DNA of 64,000 nt from Paenibacillus ihumii (GCF_001403875.1 NZ_LN884299.1:62001-126000), one strand, 5' to 3'. Counted from the stretch's first letter, positions 41,729-51,318 are shown. A program made the numbers and translations. The notes: generated by a model not told the origin, from the sequence alone.

Positions 41729-42199
41729 CTATGTGCCTAGCAGAACATCCCATACCGGCTTCGTATGGCCCCCTGGATACAGCACGTACAATAGAACATA
41801 GACAGCTACCCCGGTAATGGCCGTGAAGAACCAGATGATCGATGTAACCCTGCCCCATTTGCGATGCTTGGCATATTTCTCCTTGAAGCCTAAGATCAGG
41901 GTAGTTATACCGAACACAGCAGCAACCGTCGCCAGAACAATGTGGAAAATAAGGAACGTCTGGTAATACGGCTTCAAATCCGCCGGTCCGCCCCAAGACG
42001 TATTGCCGATAAAGGCCGTACGTGACGTATAGATGATAAAGAAAATAATTGCCGCGACCGCTGCCGCGATCATCGTCTTCTTATGGGCTTCTCTCTTGCC
42101 CTTAATGATCAGTCCCCAGCCGATCGCTACCAGTACGGCGCTAATGACGATAAAAGACGTGCTTAGCGTAGGGAATAGGGTGAACAGATCCATTTCCAT
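41729..42199 (-). CDS. ctaM: DUF420 membrane protein, CtaM-like oxidase maturation factor
   Basis: A 156-residue protein with four to five hydrophobic segments and the DUF420 pattern PYYQTFLIFHIVLATVAAV and KHRKWGRVTSIIWFFTA. In S. aureus the DUF420 protein CtaM is needed for maturation of heme-A oxidases. Position at the end of the cta cluster supports that role. The start ATG 42199 follows TTGGAGGATGGAA. Confidence 0.82.
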   Translation of the reverse strand: MEMDLFTLFPTLSTSFIVISAVLVAIGWGLIIKGKREAHKKTMIAAAVAAIIFFIIYTSRTAFIGNTSWGGPADLKPYYQTFLIFHIVLATVAAVFGITTLILGFKEKYAKHRKWGRVTSIIWFFTAITGVAVYVLLYVLYPGGHTKPVWDVLLGT

Positions 42200-42220
42200 C
42201 CTCCAATTGTCTTATTAATC

Positions 42221-43147
42221 TTACACCTGATTGAGTTCATGCGGAGGCACGTCTGCGATAAGCTCATCCTCTGCATCCTCTTTATTCTCTTGCCGATACC
42301 ATTGAAAAAATACATAAGCCAGCATCGACGCGAAAATAGCCTCCTGTATAAATTTCATCAATATACCGCCCACCTGCTGATCCACCCGGGTCTCCAGAAA
42401 GCCGAAAAATTCCGGGCCGCCGAATTGGCTAAGCAGGGCAGACGGATCGCCCCCGGGAACGCAGTAACCCATCGCCTTGGCCCACACATTCGGATCGCTG
42501 TACGTAGCGTAAAGCGGCTCGCTGGCAAAGATGATCAGACCGCAGGCAGGCGTCAGCAGAACCATGTTCAGAAAGATGAAGCCAAGCTTCTTCAAGCCCT
42601 GAGGGGTTGCACGTTCCGGAACCGGACTGACGAACGTCCACCACATCAGAACCGCTGCAATGAACAGGATCACATAATACAGGCGGTGGACTCCGAAATT
42701 AAGCATAACATAATCATGAACCACAGGGAGGTGGTAGATTGAGAACAATCCGTTAAATAAGACAGCAGAGACAACGGGATGAACCATGATTCCCAGCTTC
42801 CTGACCGGAGTCCGCTCCAGGAAGTTTACGATCGAGCGCCAAATCCATGGTGGTATACCTAGCATGATAAGCGGCGGAGCAACGATATATGACAAGGCCA
42901 TACTCAGCATGTGGAAGCTGAACATCGTATGCCCCAGCAAATTGACGGGTCCACCCTGAGCCAGGTGCAGCAAGAACATGCCCGTAACGAACATCACCTT
43001 ACGGCCGGCCGATGTCGGCTCGCTCTGAGGAAACCTCTCGCTAAGCGGTCCGACAAGCAAGAAATAGCCGGCTGTAATGAACAGCATGAATGACATCAAA
43101 ACGGGACTCCAAACATCACTAAAGCTAAAATATTGTAATCCCAGCAA
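42221..43147 (-). CDS. ctaG: Cytochrome c oxidase assembly factor CtaG (caa3 type)
   Basis: About 308 residues with seven hydrophobic segments, including GHTMFSFHMLSMALSYIVAPPL (His-rich; core HTMFSFHML) and the NFGVHRLYYV region. B. subtilis CtaG (caa3_CtaG family) is required for assembly of the caa3 oxidase, probably copper delivery. TTG 43147 is the preferred start because GGCGGAGGGAGTTTTCAAA precedes it; the upstream open frame has no ribosome site. 100 bases separate it from ctaF. Confidence 0.88.
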   Translation of the reverse strand: MLGLQYFSFSDVWSPVLMSFMLFITAGYFLLVGPLSERFPQSEPTSAGRKVMFVTGMFLLHLAQGGPVNLLGHTMFSFHMLSMALSYIVAPPLIMLGIPPWIWRSIVNFLERTPVRKLGIMVHPVVSAVLFNGLFSIYHLPVVHDYVMLNFGVHRLYYVILFIAAVLMWWTFVSPVPERATPQGLKKLGFIFLNMVLLTPACGLIIFASEPLYATYSDPNVWAKAMGYCVPGGDPSALLSQFGGPEFFGFLETRVDQQVGGILMKFIQEAIFASMLAYVFFQWYRQENKEDAEDELIADVPPHELNQV

Positions 43148-43247
43148 TTTGAAAACTCCCTCCGCCGCTTGGAAATCTGTCCAAATTGTGAACTGACCCC
43201 GTAATATACAAAAGAGGGGGCTTACAGGCAAGCCCGCCTCTTAGGTT

Positions 43248-43568
43248 TTACCACCACATCCAGTAAAGTGCCGCGATAATGCACAGCCCGGCGACAAAAA
43301 ATCCTCCGGCCATGAATATGATCGGGATCATATGTCCCTTATCCTTCAAGTGCATCCAATACCCAAGCTGCACGAGCACTTGGAGAACCGCCATCGCTAC
43401 AAGCAGCATCACCGTGAACGCCGTATTCACTCCCCCGGCCGCAACCGTTGCAAATGCAATCGCAGTCAGTACGATCGAGAATATGAAAGCCACAACGTGC
43501 TTCTGCGGACCCTCATGGCGGTGACGATGCTTCACCACTGAACCTTCATTGTTATGCTGATTCACCAT
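43248..43568 (-). CDS. ctaF: Cytochrome caa3 oxidase subunit IV
   Basis: A 106-residue protein with three transmembrane segments and a His/charged N-terminus (KHRHRHEGPQKH). The pattern AVLQVLVQLGYWMHLKDKGH is typical of prokaryotic subunit IV. Three bases after ctaE. Structural subunit of unknown detailed function. Confidence 0.9.
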   Translation of the reverse strand: MVNQHNNEGSVVKHRHRHEGPQKHVVAFIFSIVLTAIAFATVAAGGVNTAFTVMLLVAMAVLQVLVQLGYWMHLKDKGHMIPIIFMAGGFFVAGLCIIAALYWMWW

Positions 43569-43571
43569 CGT

Positions 43572-44198
43572 TTAGCCTACCACCTTTCCGAGCAGGTAAA
43601 CAACCGTAAAGACAAATACCCACACAACGTCAACAAAGTGCCAGTACATAGCCGATACATATACCTTCGGCGCAGTAACCACCGTCAGTCCCTTTTTCGC
43701 TACTTGGAAAATCAAAAGCGAAATCCAGCAAATCCCGAAAATAACGTGTGCCCCGTGGAAGCCGACAAGCGTATAAAACGAGGAACTGAAGGCGCTAGTC
43801 GTCATGCCGTATCCATAATGGACAACATATTCATAAAACTCATAGATCTCCAAACATAAGAAGCCGAGACCAAGCACTACGGTAACCGTCAGCCATGTCA
43901 AGAGGGATTTCTTGTTCCCTCTGTGCATCGCCTGAATCGCAAATACGCTCGTCAAGCTGCTGACCAGGAGGATCAGCGTAGCCGCAGCCGTAATCGGCAG
44001 GCTGAACAGCTCGGAGGCTGACGGGCCGTCAGCCACTTGATTCCGAAGCGTCAGGAAAGTCGCAAATAGCGTACCGAACAGAACTGCCTCTCCTGCAAGG
44101 AAGAGCCAGAAGCCCATAATTTTATTGCGTCCTTCCAGCGTTGCCTTCTCAGGTTCATGGGGTAACTTATTTGTAGCTTGCTCTGCATGAGTGGTCAT
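43572..44198 (-). CDS. ctaE: Cytochrome caa3 oxidase subunit III
   Basis: A 208-residue membrane protein with five transmembrane segments, as in the short bacterial subunit III. WLFLAGEAVLFGTLFATFL and GFHGAHVIFGICW are characteristic. ATG 44198 overlaps the ctaD stop by four bases (ATGA). Confidence 0.93.
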   Translation of the reverse strand: MTTHAEQATNKLPHEPEKATLEGRNKIMGFWLFLAGEAVLFGTLFATFLTLRNQVADGPSASELFSLPITAAATLILLVSSLTSVFAIQAMHRGNKKSLLTWLTVTVVLGLGFLCLEIYEFYEYVVHYGYGMTTSAFSSSFYTLVGFHGAHVIFGICWISLLIFQVAKKGLTVVTAPKVYVSAMYWHFVDVVWVFVFTVVYLLGKVVG

Positions 44199-46084
44199 GC
44201 TTCTACCCCCTTCCCACCCTGTTCTTCTGGTTCAATATGCCATCCCGGATCGTCATTCAAGGAATGAACGATCATCGAGCCAAAGGTAATAGCCAAACCG
44301 ATAATAACTACAATGTAGTTGTTGAACATAAAGTTCAAGAAGCTGTTGCCGAAATCATCGGTTGTAAACATGAAGCCAAGACCTGCGATGAACAGACCCA
44401 CGGACATGACAAACGGAATGATCGTAGGCGAAGGCATATGAATCGAGCCGACCGGTTCGGCAGGCGTCATCTCTTTATTGCCAGCCATCTTCTCCTTCCA
44501 GAAGGCATCAAGGCCGCGCACAAGCGGAAGCTGCTTGAAGTTATACTCTGGCGGAGGCGAAGGAATAGCCCACTCCAATGTCCGGCCGTCTCCCCAAGGA
44601 TCGTTCTCCACGCCAGACGGCTTTCTTGCTGTAACGAAAACGTTGATTAAGAATACGATAACCCCTACACCCATCAAGAATGCGCCAATCGTGCTGAGCA
44701 CGTTCATCATATCGAAGCCTTGATTCGGCAGATATGTATATACACGGCGCTGCATTCCGATCAGACCCAGGAAATGCTGCAGGAAGAAGGTCAAGTGGAA
44801 CCCGATAATAAACGTCCAGAATTCAATTTTTCCAAGCGTTTCGTTCAATACCCGACCGAACATCTTAGGCCACCAGTAATGCAGGCCAGAGAACAATCCG
44901 AGAACAAGTCCGCCTACGATAACGTAGTGGAAATGCGCTACAACGAAATAAGTATCATGGAACTGGTAGTCTGCCGGCGCAGAGCCGAGCATAACCCCGG
45001 TTACCCCGCCCATAACGAAGGTTGGGATAAAGCCGACCGCAAACAAATTAGCTGTTGTAAACGTAATTTGTCCGCCCCACATCGTGAACAGCCAGTTAAA
45101 AATCTTAATCCCGGTCGGAACAGCGATCAGCATCGTCGCAATGGCGAACAACGCATTCGCTACCGGACCCATACCTGTTGTGAACATATGGTGCGCCCAA
45201 ACCATGAAGCCCAGGAAGGCGATCAGGATGGTCGCGAATACCATGGAGCTGTATCCGAACAGGCGTTTGCGCGAGAACGTACTCACGACTTCGGAGATAA
45301 TACCGAATGCAGGCAGGATCAGGATATAAACCTCAGGGTGCCCGAAGATCCAGAAGATATGCTGCCATAGAACCGGGTTACCCCCGCCTGCAACGTTAAA
45401 GAAGTTAGCTCCCAAAATCCGGTCGAAGCTGAGAAGCACGAGGCCGACCGTAATTGCCGGGAAAGCGAACAGAATCATCGCCGATGTAACGAAGGTCGTC
45501 CAGGTAAACATCGGCATACGCATGAAGGACATGCCCGGCGCACGCATCGTGATGATCGTAGCCAGGAAGTTAATCCCCCCTATGAGCGTACCAAGACCGG
45601 CAATCTGCAGGCCGATCGTATAAAAGTCGACGCCGTGCGTCGTACTGTAAGTCGTCGAAGACAACGGTGCATACGCCGTCCATCCTCCGTCCGGTGCGCC
45701 CCCCATGAACCAGCTGAGGTTAAGCAGCAATCCCCCGAACAGGAATGTCCAGAAGCCGAGCGAGTTGAGGAACGGGAACGCGACGTCGCGAGCCCCGATT
45801 TGAAGCGGAATAACCGCGTTCATGATCGCAAAGATAATCGGCATTACACCAAGGAAAATCATTGTCGTTCCGTGCATCGTGATCAACTCGTTAAACTGCT
45901 GAGCGGTCACGAACGTATTCATTGGCTTCCATAGCTGGACACGAATCAAAAGCGCTTCGATCCCGCCTATGCCAAAGAAGAAGCCCCCTGCAACCAAATA
46001 CAGAATGGCTATTTTCTTGTGGTCAACCGTAGTCAACCAATCCATCAAACCCTTGTGCCGCTTGACACTGTGAGCGTGAGCCAA
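44195..46084 (-). CDS. ctaD: Cytochrome caa3 oxidase subunit I
   Basis: About 629 residues; the catalytic subunit that reduces O2 and pumps protons. Ligand motifs are seen: THGTTMIFLG (low-spin heme), WIFGHPEVYILILPAFG (CuB His with cross-linked Tyr), VWAHHMF (CuB) and DTYFVVAHFHYVI (heme a and a3). The HPEVYI motif marks an A-type oxidase. TTG 46084 follows AAAGGGGGTACAAACC and replaces the longer open frame from 46117. 44 bases after ctaC. Confidence 0.94.
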   Translation of the reverse strand: MAHAHSVKRHKGLMDWLTTVDHKKIAILYLVAGGFFFGIGGIEALLIRVQLWKPMNTFVTAQQFNELITMHGTTMIFLGVMPIIFAIMNAVIPLQIGARDVAFPFLNSLGFWTFLFGGLLLNLSWFMGGAPDGGWTAYAPLSSTTYSTTHGVDFYTIGLQIAGLGTLIGGINFLATIITMRAPGMSFMRMPMFTWTTFVTSAMILFAFPAITVGLVLLSFDRILGANFFNVAGGGNPVLWQHIFWIFGHPEVYILILPAFGIISEVVSTFSRKRLFGYSSMVFATILIAFLGFMVWAHHMFTTGMGPVANALFAIATMLIAVPTGIKIFNWLFTMWGGQITFTTANLFAVGFIPTFVMGGVTGVMLGSAPADYQFHDTYFVVAHFHYVIVGGLVLGLFSGLHYWWPKMFGRVLNETLGKIEFWTFIIGFHLTFFLQHFLGLIGMQRRVYTYLPNQGFDMMNVLSTIGAFLMGVGVIVFLINVFVTARKPSGVENDPWGDGRTLEWAIPSPPPEYNFKQLPLVRGLDAFWKEKMAGNKEMTPAEPVGSIHMPSPTIIPFVMSVGLFIAGLGFMFTTDDFGNSFLNFMFNNYIVVIIGLAITFGSMIVHSLNDDPGWHIEPEEQGGKGVEA

Positions 46085-46128
46085 GGTTTGTACCCCCTTT
46101 AAATTCCTGTGCATCAATGCCGTCTGAA

Positions 46129-47187
46129 TTAGTACTCCAACTTGACGTTAGCCAAATACTCCGCAATTCCTTCAATTTCTTCATCCGTCAGTCCAAGGTC
46201 TTCCTTCGGAGAAGGCATGTGGTTACCTGGCTTGACTTCTTGCGGGTTGGTCAGCCATTCGATCAAATTGTCTTTGACCGGCTTGCCCGGGAACGGTTTG
46301 TTCGAGCCCTCTTCGTTAATGAGAATGCCCGCGACCGTCTCGCGGTTCCCGATCCCCGTCAAGTTCGGTCCCATCGGTCCGCCTTGGTCACCTACCGCAT
46401 GGCAGCTTAGACATTGCGTCTTGAACACTTCCGCAAGAGCAGGGTCCTGGATCGGTTCGACCGGCTGCTTAATCGCAGCTACCCAATTATCGAACGATTC
46501 CTGGCTTACCGCCTTCACCTTGAATTCCATCAGGGCGTGGGACGGGCCGCACAGCTCCGCACACTTCCCAAGGTAAACGCCTTCTTTCTCGGCCTCGAGC
46601 CAAGCTGTGTTGATCGTACCTTCAGTATTCGTATCCGTCTTGCCTCCGAGCGAAGGCACCCAGAAGGAGTGGATGACGTCTGCCGTTTTCAGTTGAAACG
46701 CGATTTTCTTGTTCGTAGGAATAATCAAATCCTGGGCCGTAGTAATGTCATAATCCGGATAATTGAACTCCCACCAGAACAGATGCGAGGTTACCTTTAC
46801 CCGAATGGCATCCTTGTCCTCCCAATAATTCTCACCGTAAGCGAACACTTTCTGAACCGTCGCTATCGCAAGGATGAGAACCAGAACAAGCGGGATCCCT
46901 GTCCAGATAATCTCCAGAAGGTGGTTGCCCTCCACTTGCTTCGGCATCCCCTTATCCCCTGGCTTGCGACGGAATTTAATAATTACATAGGCCGCAATGC
47001 CGAATACAATTACGAGCACCGAGAACATGATCGTAATCGACAGCTTCATCAAATCAAACTGTCCTTGTGCTACCGGGCCTTGTGGTCTGAGTGCAGACAA
47101 GTCTTCGCGACCGCAAGCGGACAGCAAGAGCGTCAGCCCAACAAACAAAGGAACAAGCCTTTTCCCAGCCTTCCACCGTTTCATCAT
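46129..47187 (-). CDS. ctaC: Cytochrome caa3 oxidase subunit II with fused cytochrome c
   Basis: A 352-residue lipoprotein. The signal ends in the lipobox LLLSACGRED. Two transmembrane segments follow, then the CuA domain (HSFWVPSLGGK, CAELCGPSHALMEF) and a C-terminal cytochrome c domain with CLSCH near residue 258 and the distal Met in HMPSPKEDLG. The fused cytochrome makes this a caa3 oxidase. First gene of ctaCDEFG; GGGGTAGATCA precedes two ATGs. Confidence 0.94.
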   Translation of the reverse strand: MMKRWKAGKRLVPLFVGLTLLLSACGREDLSALRPQGPVAQGQFDLMKLSITIMFSVLVIVFGIAAYVIIKFRRKPGDKGMPKQVEGNHLLEIIWTGIPLVLVLILAIATVQKVFAYGENYWEDKDAIRVKVTSHLFWWEFNYPDYDITTAQDLIIPTNKKIAFQLKTADVIHSFWVPSLGGKTDTNTEGTINTAWLEAEKEGVYLGKCAELCGPSHALMEFKVKAVSQESFDNWVAAIKQPVEPIQDPALAEVFKTQCLSCHAVGDQGGPMGPNLTGIGNRETVAGILINEEGSNKPFPGKPVKDNLIEWLTNPQEVKPGNHMPSPKEDLGLTDEEIEGIAEYLANVKLEY

Positions 47188-47562
47188 TGATCTACCCCAC
47201 TTTTACGTATTCTTCCGATGATTACAGGCCTTCTCCCTTGCCCGGGGAAAACTTACCTGCCCTAGCACGGAAACTGCAATCCTGTCAATTAAAACAATCA
47301 CTTATTAAATATAAGAGTGAACCCCTCTTTTGTCAATGAGATCAAGGGAGTTCACAAATTGTTCAAATGTCTGAAAAAGCCCGCCGCAGAAGGGTTTGCG
47401 AGCGTTTCCACTCTCCTGGACACCCTTGCGCCCTGTTTCCTTATCGCTAGACTGCGAGAAGCGTTTCCCGTTTTGCCCTCGGCCAAATCATTTTGAACCA
47501 TTTTCGACATTTCAGCGAAATTATTGTCACATTTACGCGAAAAAAAGGACCTGTCGTCCTCC
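47188..47562. other. Upstream region of ctaC with a candidate cre site
   Basis: No gene in 375 bases. TTGCGAGCGTTTCCA at 47396-47410 fits the CcpA cre consensus with one mismatch, 210 bases before ctaC; a weaker GCGTTTCC repeat is at about 47461. The map terminator covers the right end. Confidence 0.35.
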
Positions 47563-47597
47563 TTACAGGGAAGTAAGGACGAGAGGACCCTTTTTCG
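47540..47597 (-). terminator. Terminator overlapping the 3' end of map
   Basis: On the minus strand GGGTCCTCTCGTCCTTAC pairs with GTAAGGAGGACGACAGGTCC (minor mismatches), followed by seven U. The left arm encodes the last residues of the protein (GPLVLTSL) and the loop holds the end of the frame. Confidence 0.88.
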
Positions 47598-48315
47598 TTA
47601 TGGCCAGCGTATGCTCATAATGTGCGCCCAAGCTTCCATCGGCGCTGCGGATGGTCCAGCCGTCGTCCTCCCAGAGAACGGCGCCCGTGTCGCCGGAGGT
47701 GAAGATCGGCTCGATGGTGATGACCATCCCCTCCCGCAAGACCGGTCCGGTTCGCGAGCGCCCGAAATTCGGGACATCCGGCGGCTCGTGCATGGATCGG
47801 CCGATGCCGTGCCCAATCAGCGGCTTCACGATGCCGACGCCCGCTTCTCTCGCTATGCCCTGAACTGCGGAGCTGATATCTCCGACGCGGTTTCCTGGAA
47901 CGGCCTGGGCGATGCCCTTCTCCAGCGCTTGATGGGTAACGGACAGCAGCCTGTCGGCCTCTTCGCTAACCGCCCCGATCCGATAGGACCACGCCGAGTC
48001 GGCCAGCCAGCCGTCCTTGTTCACGACGATGTCGATCGTTACGATATCCCCGCTTCTCAGCTGGCGATCATTAGGAAATCCGTGGCATACAATGTCGTTC
48101 ACTGAGGCGCAGGTCGCAAACGGATAGCCCCGATATCCCTTCTGCTCCGGCGAAGCCTTTCTGGCGGCCAGGTACTGCTCCACCCATTCGTCGATTTCCA
48201 GCGTCGTCATTCCCGGGCCGATACGGCCTGCCAGCTCGCCGTGGCACTCGGCAAGGATTTTGCCAGCCTCGCGGATCTTCAATATTTCTTCCTGCGTCTT
48301 CAAGATGATTTTCAA
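47563..48315 (-). CDS. map: Type I methionine aminopeptidase
   Basis: A 250-residue metalloenzyme that removes the initiator methionine. The metal ligands are seen in order: Asp in TIDIVVNKDG, Asp in DSAWSY, His in GHGIGRSMHEPP, Glu in TIEPIF and Glu near the end (SLGAHYEHT). This is a stand-alone gene rather than the secY-adk-map copy, so probably a second paralogue (YflG-like). The start is TTG 48315 with AGAGGAGACC ten bases before. Confidence 0.92.
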   Translation of the reverse strand: MKIILKTQEEILKIREAGKILAECHGELAGRIGPGMTTLEIDEWVEQYLAARKASPEQKGYRGYPFATCASVNDIVCHGFPNDRQLRSGDIVTIDIVVNKDGWLADSAWSYRIGAVSEEADRLLSVTHQALEKGIAQAVPGNRVGDISSAVQGIAREAGVGIVKPLIGHGIGRSMHEPPDVPNFGRSRTGPVLREGMVITIEPIFTSGDTGAVLWEDDGWTIRSADGSLGAHYEHTLAITKKGPLVLTSL

Positions 48316-48388
48316 ATTTTATGGTCTCCTCTCAAGAGCTTTAACACCCCGTTAATACCGTTGATATAATATATGTAAGAACGAGCAG

Positions 48389-48425
48389 AAAAAAACCGCC
48401 CTGCCGCATTACGCTGCAGAACGGA
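48389..48425 (-). terminator. Terminator of the 65-aa gene
   Basis: CCG/CGG, CTGC/GCAG and GC/GC segments form a stem around GTAAT, followed on the minus strand by seven U. Confidence 0.72.
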
Positions 48426-48504
48426 TATCCATTGTTCCTTACTATTGAACGACTACAGATGTTATCGCTCGAACAGCTACAGTTCTTATCGCCCGCCGGG
48501 AGCG

Positions 48505-48702
48505 TTAAGACACGGATGAGTTGACCGAGTTCAGCTTGCCCATCTCATGCTCAACCAAGTCCGTTAATTCTTCTTCGTAGCCGCCCATGATGCGATATTT
48601 CCGGACGTATTCCTTTACGAATTTTTTGGGGTCTTTAGGCTTAAATATCCGGGTCATCTCCAGCAGACTTTCCTTTACTTCATTGTGACCTTTCGTTGCC
48701 AT
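48505..48702 (-). CDS. Small conserved-looking protein, 65 aa, unknown function
   Basis: A 65-residue basic, helical protein (FKPKDPKKFVKEYVRKYRIMGGYEEEL) followed by an acidic helix and a Ser-rich end; the core is KKFVKEYVRKYRIMGGY. No domain recognised. GGGAGGGAATATGT precedes the ATG and a good terminator follows, so it is a real single gene. Confidence 0.72.
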   Translation of the reverse strand: MATKGHNEVKESLLEMTRIFKPKDPKKFVKEYVRKYRIMGGYEEELTDLVEHEMGKLNSVNSSVS

Positions 48703-49069
48703 ACATATTCCCTCCCAGAACGCTTGTAATTAATTGCTCCGATTTCGAGAACGCCGAAAAGTGATCTTGTTATCATGAAGTTGCGTAGCTGCATTCGCCT
48801 TCTCGGCAGGCACCTGACACTAATACATACCCATAGAAATTCCCGTTTAATCAAGCGTGCTAGCATATGTTGCCTAGTCTTAAGGACAGTCGCAAACTTG
48901 ATGGAATAACCTCCTATCTCTTATATTGTAACATATTCAGCTCAGGCTTACAGCTTTCTTCCATACGCACACTTTTTTACAAAATAAAAAACAGCTCTCA
49001 GCGCAATTATTGCCCTGTCCGAATTCTGGTTACAATACATATATAAGATTGAGATAGGGAGGAAATAAC
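48703..49069. other. Divergent intergenic region
   Basis: No supported gene. It must contain promoters for the 65-aa gene and the serine hydrolase. A GGAGG on the minus strand near 48908 is not followed by a usable start. Nothing else stands out. Confidence 0.45.
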
Positions 49070-50098
49070 ATGCAGTTTATACGCAGCAGCATTCCCGCAG
49101 TTTCTGCCGCTTCGCCACCCGCTGCCTCACTTCGTTCTTCCCCTGCTCAGAGCAAGGAGGATCTGGAGCTGCTTCATGCCGCAGATGAAGAAATTGGCAG
49201 GCGATTTCCTAAAATGAACAGCTTCGTGGTGACCCGGCAAGAAACCATACTGATCGAGCGTTATTATAACGGGCTGGATCTACATGAGCTTCATGATTTA
49301 AGATCCGCAACCAAGTCAATCCTCTCCATCCTGCTGGGAGTCGCCAGTTACCGGGGAGAGCTTCCCCCGCTGGATGCGCCCTTTGCAAGCTCCCTCCGGC
49401 AATATGCCGGCCGGAATCTGGATCCGCTCTGGGAGCAGCTGACCCTGCGGCATTTGTTAACGATGACTACTGGATTTTGTTGGAAGACAGGTGCTAAAAT
49501 GGGGGAAGCTTTCATACATCGCTTGCATCAAAGCCGGAGCTGGATAAAATATATTCTTCATCTCCCCATCGAGAAGCATAATATCGGCACGTTCCAATAC
49601 TGTAGTGTAGACAGCCATCTCCTCTCGATCCTGTTGACAGAATGGACAGGGCTGAGCGCCGCGGATTATGCGGAGAAGTATTTATTCGGTCCGCTGGGGA
49701 TTCAGAATTACGTATGGAAAGCCAGTCCCGAGGGCCATTCCATGGGCCATATCGGGCTTCATTTAACCGCGCTGGACATGGCGAAGCTTGGCCTCCTCTG
49801 CCTGCAGCGCGGCATTTGGGAAGGTGAGTGCCTTCTCGCTGCAGAGTGGCTGAAGCGCTCGATGACGCCCTTGTCTGCGGAGATTCCCGGTTACGGCCGA
49901 TACGGGGAGCATTGGTGGACGGCCAAAGTAAACGGAGTTCCATACGCTTACGCCCATGGCCATGGAGGGCAGCAGATCAACGTGATTCCTTCCCTCGATG
50001 CCGTTGTCGTATTCACGGCGGCGAGCGATTTAAACCGCTGGAAAAATCCCAGGCCGCTGCTGGAAAAATACATCATGCCTGCATTGAAGCACAGCTAA
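49070..50098 (+). CDS. Serine hydrolase of the beta-lactamase/DD-peptidase fold
   Basis: A 342-residue class C beta-lactamase-like protein. The SxxK motif is S79-A-T-K82, the Tyr motif is in FQYCSVDSH, and the third motif is HGHGGQ in place of KTG, as in esterase-type members. No signal peptide is seen, so it probably acts in the cytoplasm on an ester or peptide. GATAGGGAGGAAATAAC precedes the ATG. The UgtP-like gene follows 68 bases later on the same strand. Confidence 0.88.
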   Translation: MQFIRSSIPAVSAASPPAASLRSSPAQSKEDLELLHAADEEIGRRFPKMNSFVVTRQETILIERYYNGLDLHELHDLRSATKSILSILLGVASYRGELPPLDAPFASSLRQYAGRNLDPLWEQLTLRHLLTMTTGFCWKTGAKMGEAFIHRLHQSRSWIKYILHLPIEKHNIGTFQYCSVDSHLLSILLTEWTGLSAADYAEKYLFGPLGIQNYVWKASPEGHSMGHIGLHLTALDMAKLGLLCLQRGIWEGECLLAAEWLKRSMTPLSAEIPGYGRYGEHWWTAKVNGVPYAYAHGHGGQQINVIPSLDAVVVFTAASDLNRWKNPRPLLEKYIMPALKHS

Positions 50099-50166
50099 CC
50101 GCAATAACTAAATGCTTTTATTATCCAAAGTAATTTAATTCTTAAGTTCAACGGGAGGGATTAGCT

Positions 50167-51318
50167 ATGTCTTCAGGCTCGCCCAAAGTGTTAATTATGT
50201 ATGCCAGTTACGGGGACGGGCATTACCAGGCTTCCAAAGCCCTTGAGGCAAGCTTTCATCATTCAGGAATAACCGATGTCGCACTGCTGGATCTGATGGC
50301 CGAGGCGCATCCTTTTCTAAACGAAATGACCAAATTTGTGTACATGCAGAGCTTCAAAACCATGCCGCTGCTCTATGGATGGGTATACAATGCCACAAAG
50401 GATCTTCAGCCGGATACCTCCATATTAAGCGTACTCAACTCGCTGGGCATGAGGAAGCTTGAGCAGGCGATAACCAGCATGGAGCCCGATCTTATCATTC
50501 ATACCTTTCCCCAGCTCGCCATGCCGAAGCTGCTGAAAAAAACAGGATTGAAGCTGCCTCTCGTCAATATCGTCACCGACTTTGACCTCCACGGCCGCTG
50601 GGTACACCCGGGGGTCGACCGCTATTACGTAGCTACGGAGGATCTGAGGATGGAGGTCATTAAACGCGGCATCCCTGAGGACCGGGTACTGGCAAGCGGC
50701 ATTCCGCTCAAGCCTGATTTTGGCTGCAGCAGCGGGGATACAGAGCAGCTGTGCCGGCTCGATCCTGCCAAGAAGACAATCCTGCTTATGGCCGGGGCCT
50801 TCGGCGTCATGCAGGGCATCCGCGACATTTGCGAGGCGCTGCTCTCCGGCGGCAGCTACCAGGTCATCGCCGTCTGCGGGAGGAACAAGGAGCTCTACCG
50901 CAGGCTGGACCAGGAGCTGGGGCGGCATCGAGACTTTCACCTGTTCGGCTATGTCAGCGAAATTGCCCAGCTGATGCGGCTAAGCCACTGCGTCGTGACA
51001 AAGCCCGGCGGAATTACGCTGTCTGAATCGCTCGTCAGCCGGCTTCCTATATTCGTGTACCGCCCTGTTCCCGGCCAGGAGCTCAATAACGCCCTTTATC
51101 TGGAGAGCAAGGGAGTTGCCCGGATCGCCAGCAACCCGGAAATGCTGGCCAGCCAAATTAATGCGCTTCTCCTGAACGAAGAGCAGCTCACCCGCGTATA
51201 TAAAGAGATCGATCGTTTACGCAGGCCCGCTGCCGCCGAAACGATCGTCAAAGACATTATCGAGCAATGGTTCGAGCCAGCCCCCTTGCTGGCCGGCAGT
51301 GCTTCGCTCATGATTTAG
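50167..51318 (+). CDS. UgtP-like glycosyltransferase (MGDG synthase family)
   Basis: A 383-residue GT28-type enzyme. The N-terminal MGDG-synthase domain starts YASYGDGHYQASKAL; the C-terminal UDP-sugar domain has the LMAGAFGVMQGI turn and the donor motif TKPGGITLSESLVSRLP. UgtP in Bacillus moves glucose from UDP-glucose to diacylglycerol, making the glycolipid anchor of lipoteichoic acid, at the inner face of the membrane. An LtaS-like gene is in the same window but 30 kb away. GGGAGGGATTAGCT precedes the ATG. Which lipid is used cannot be told. Confidence 0.87.
   Translation: MSSGSPKVLIMYASYGDGHYQASKALEASFHHSGITDVALLDLMAEAHPFLNEMTKFVYMQSFKTMPLLYGWVYNATKDLQPDTSILSVLNSLGMRKLEQAITSMEPDLIIHTFPQLAMPKLLKKTGLKLPLVNIVTDFDLHGRWVHPGVDRYYVATEDLRMEVIKRGIPEDRVLASGIPLKPDFGCSSGDTEQLCRLDPAKKTILLMAGAFGVMQGIRDICEALLSGGSYQVIAVCGRNKELYRRLDQELGRHRDFHLFGYVSEIAQLMRLSHCVVTKPGGITLSESLVSRLPIFVYRPVPGQELNNALYLESKGVARIASNPEMLASQINALLLNEEQLTRVYKEIDRLRRPAAAETIVKDIIEQWFEPAPLLAGSASLMI

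Noticed and set aside
48675..48866. Minus-strand open frame of 63 residues overlapping the 65-aa gene start
   Set aside because: No ribosome site and a composition unlike the neighbours; it covers the probable promoter of the 65-aa gene.
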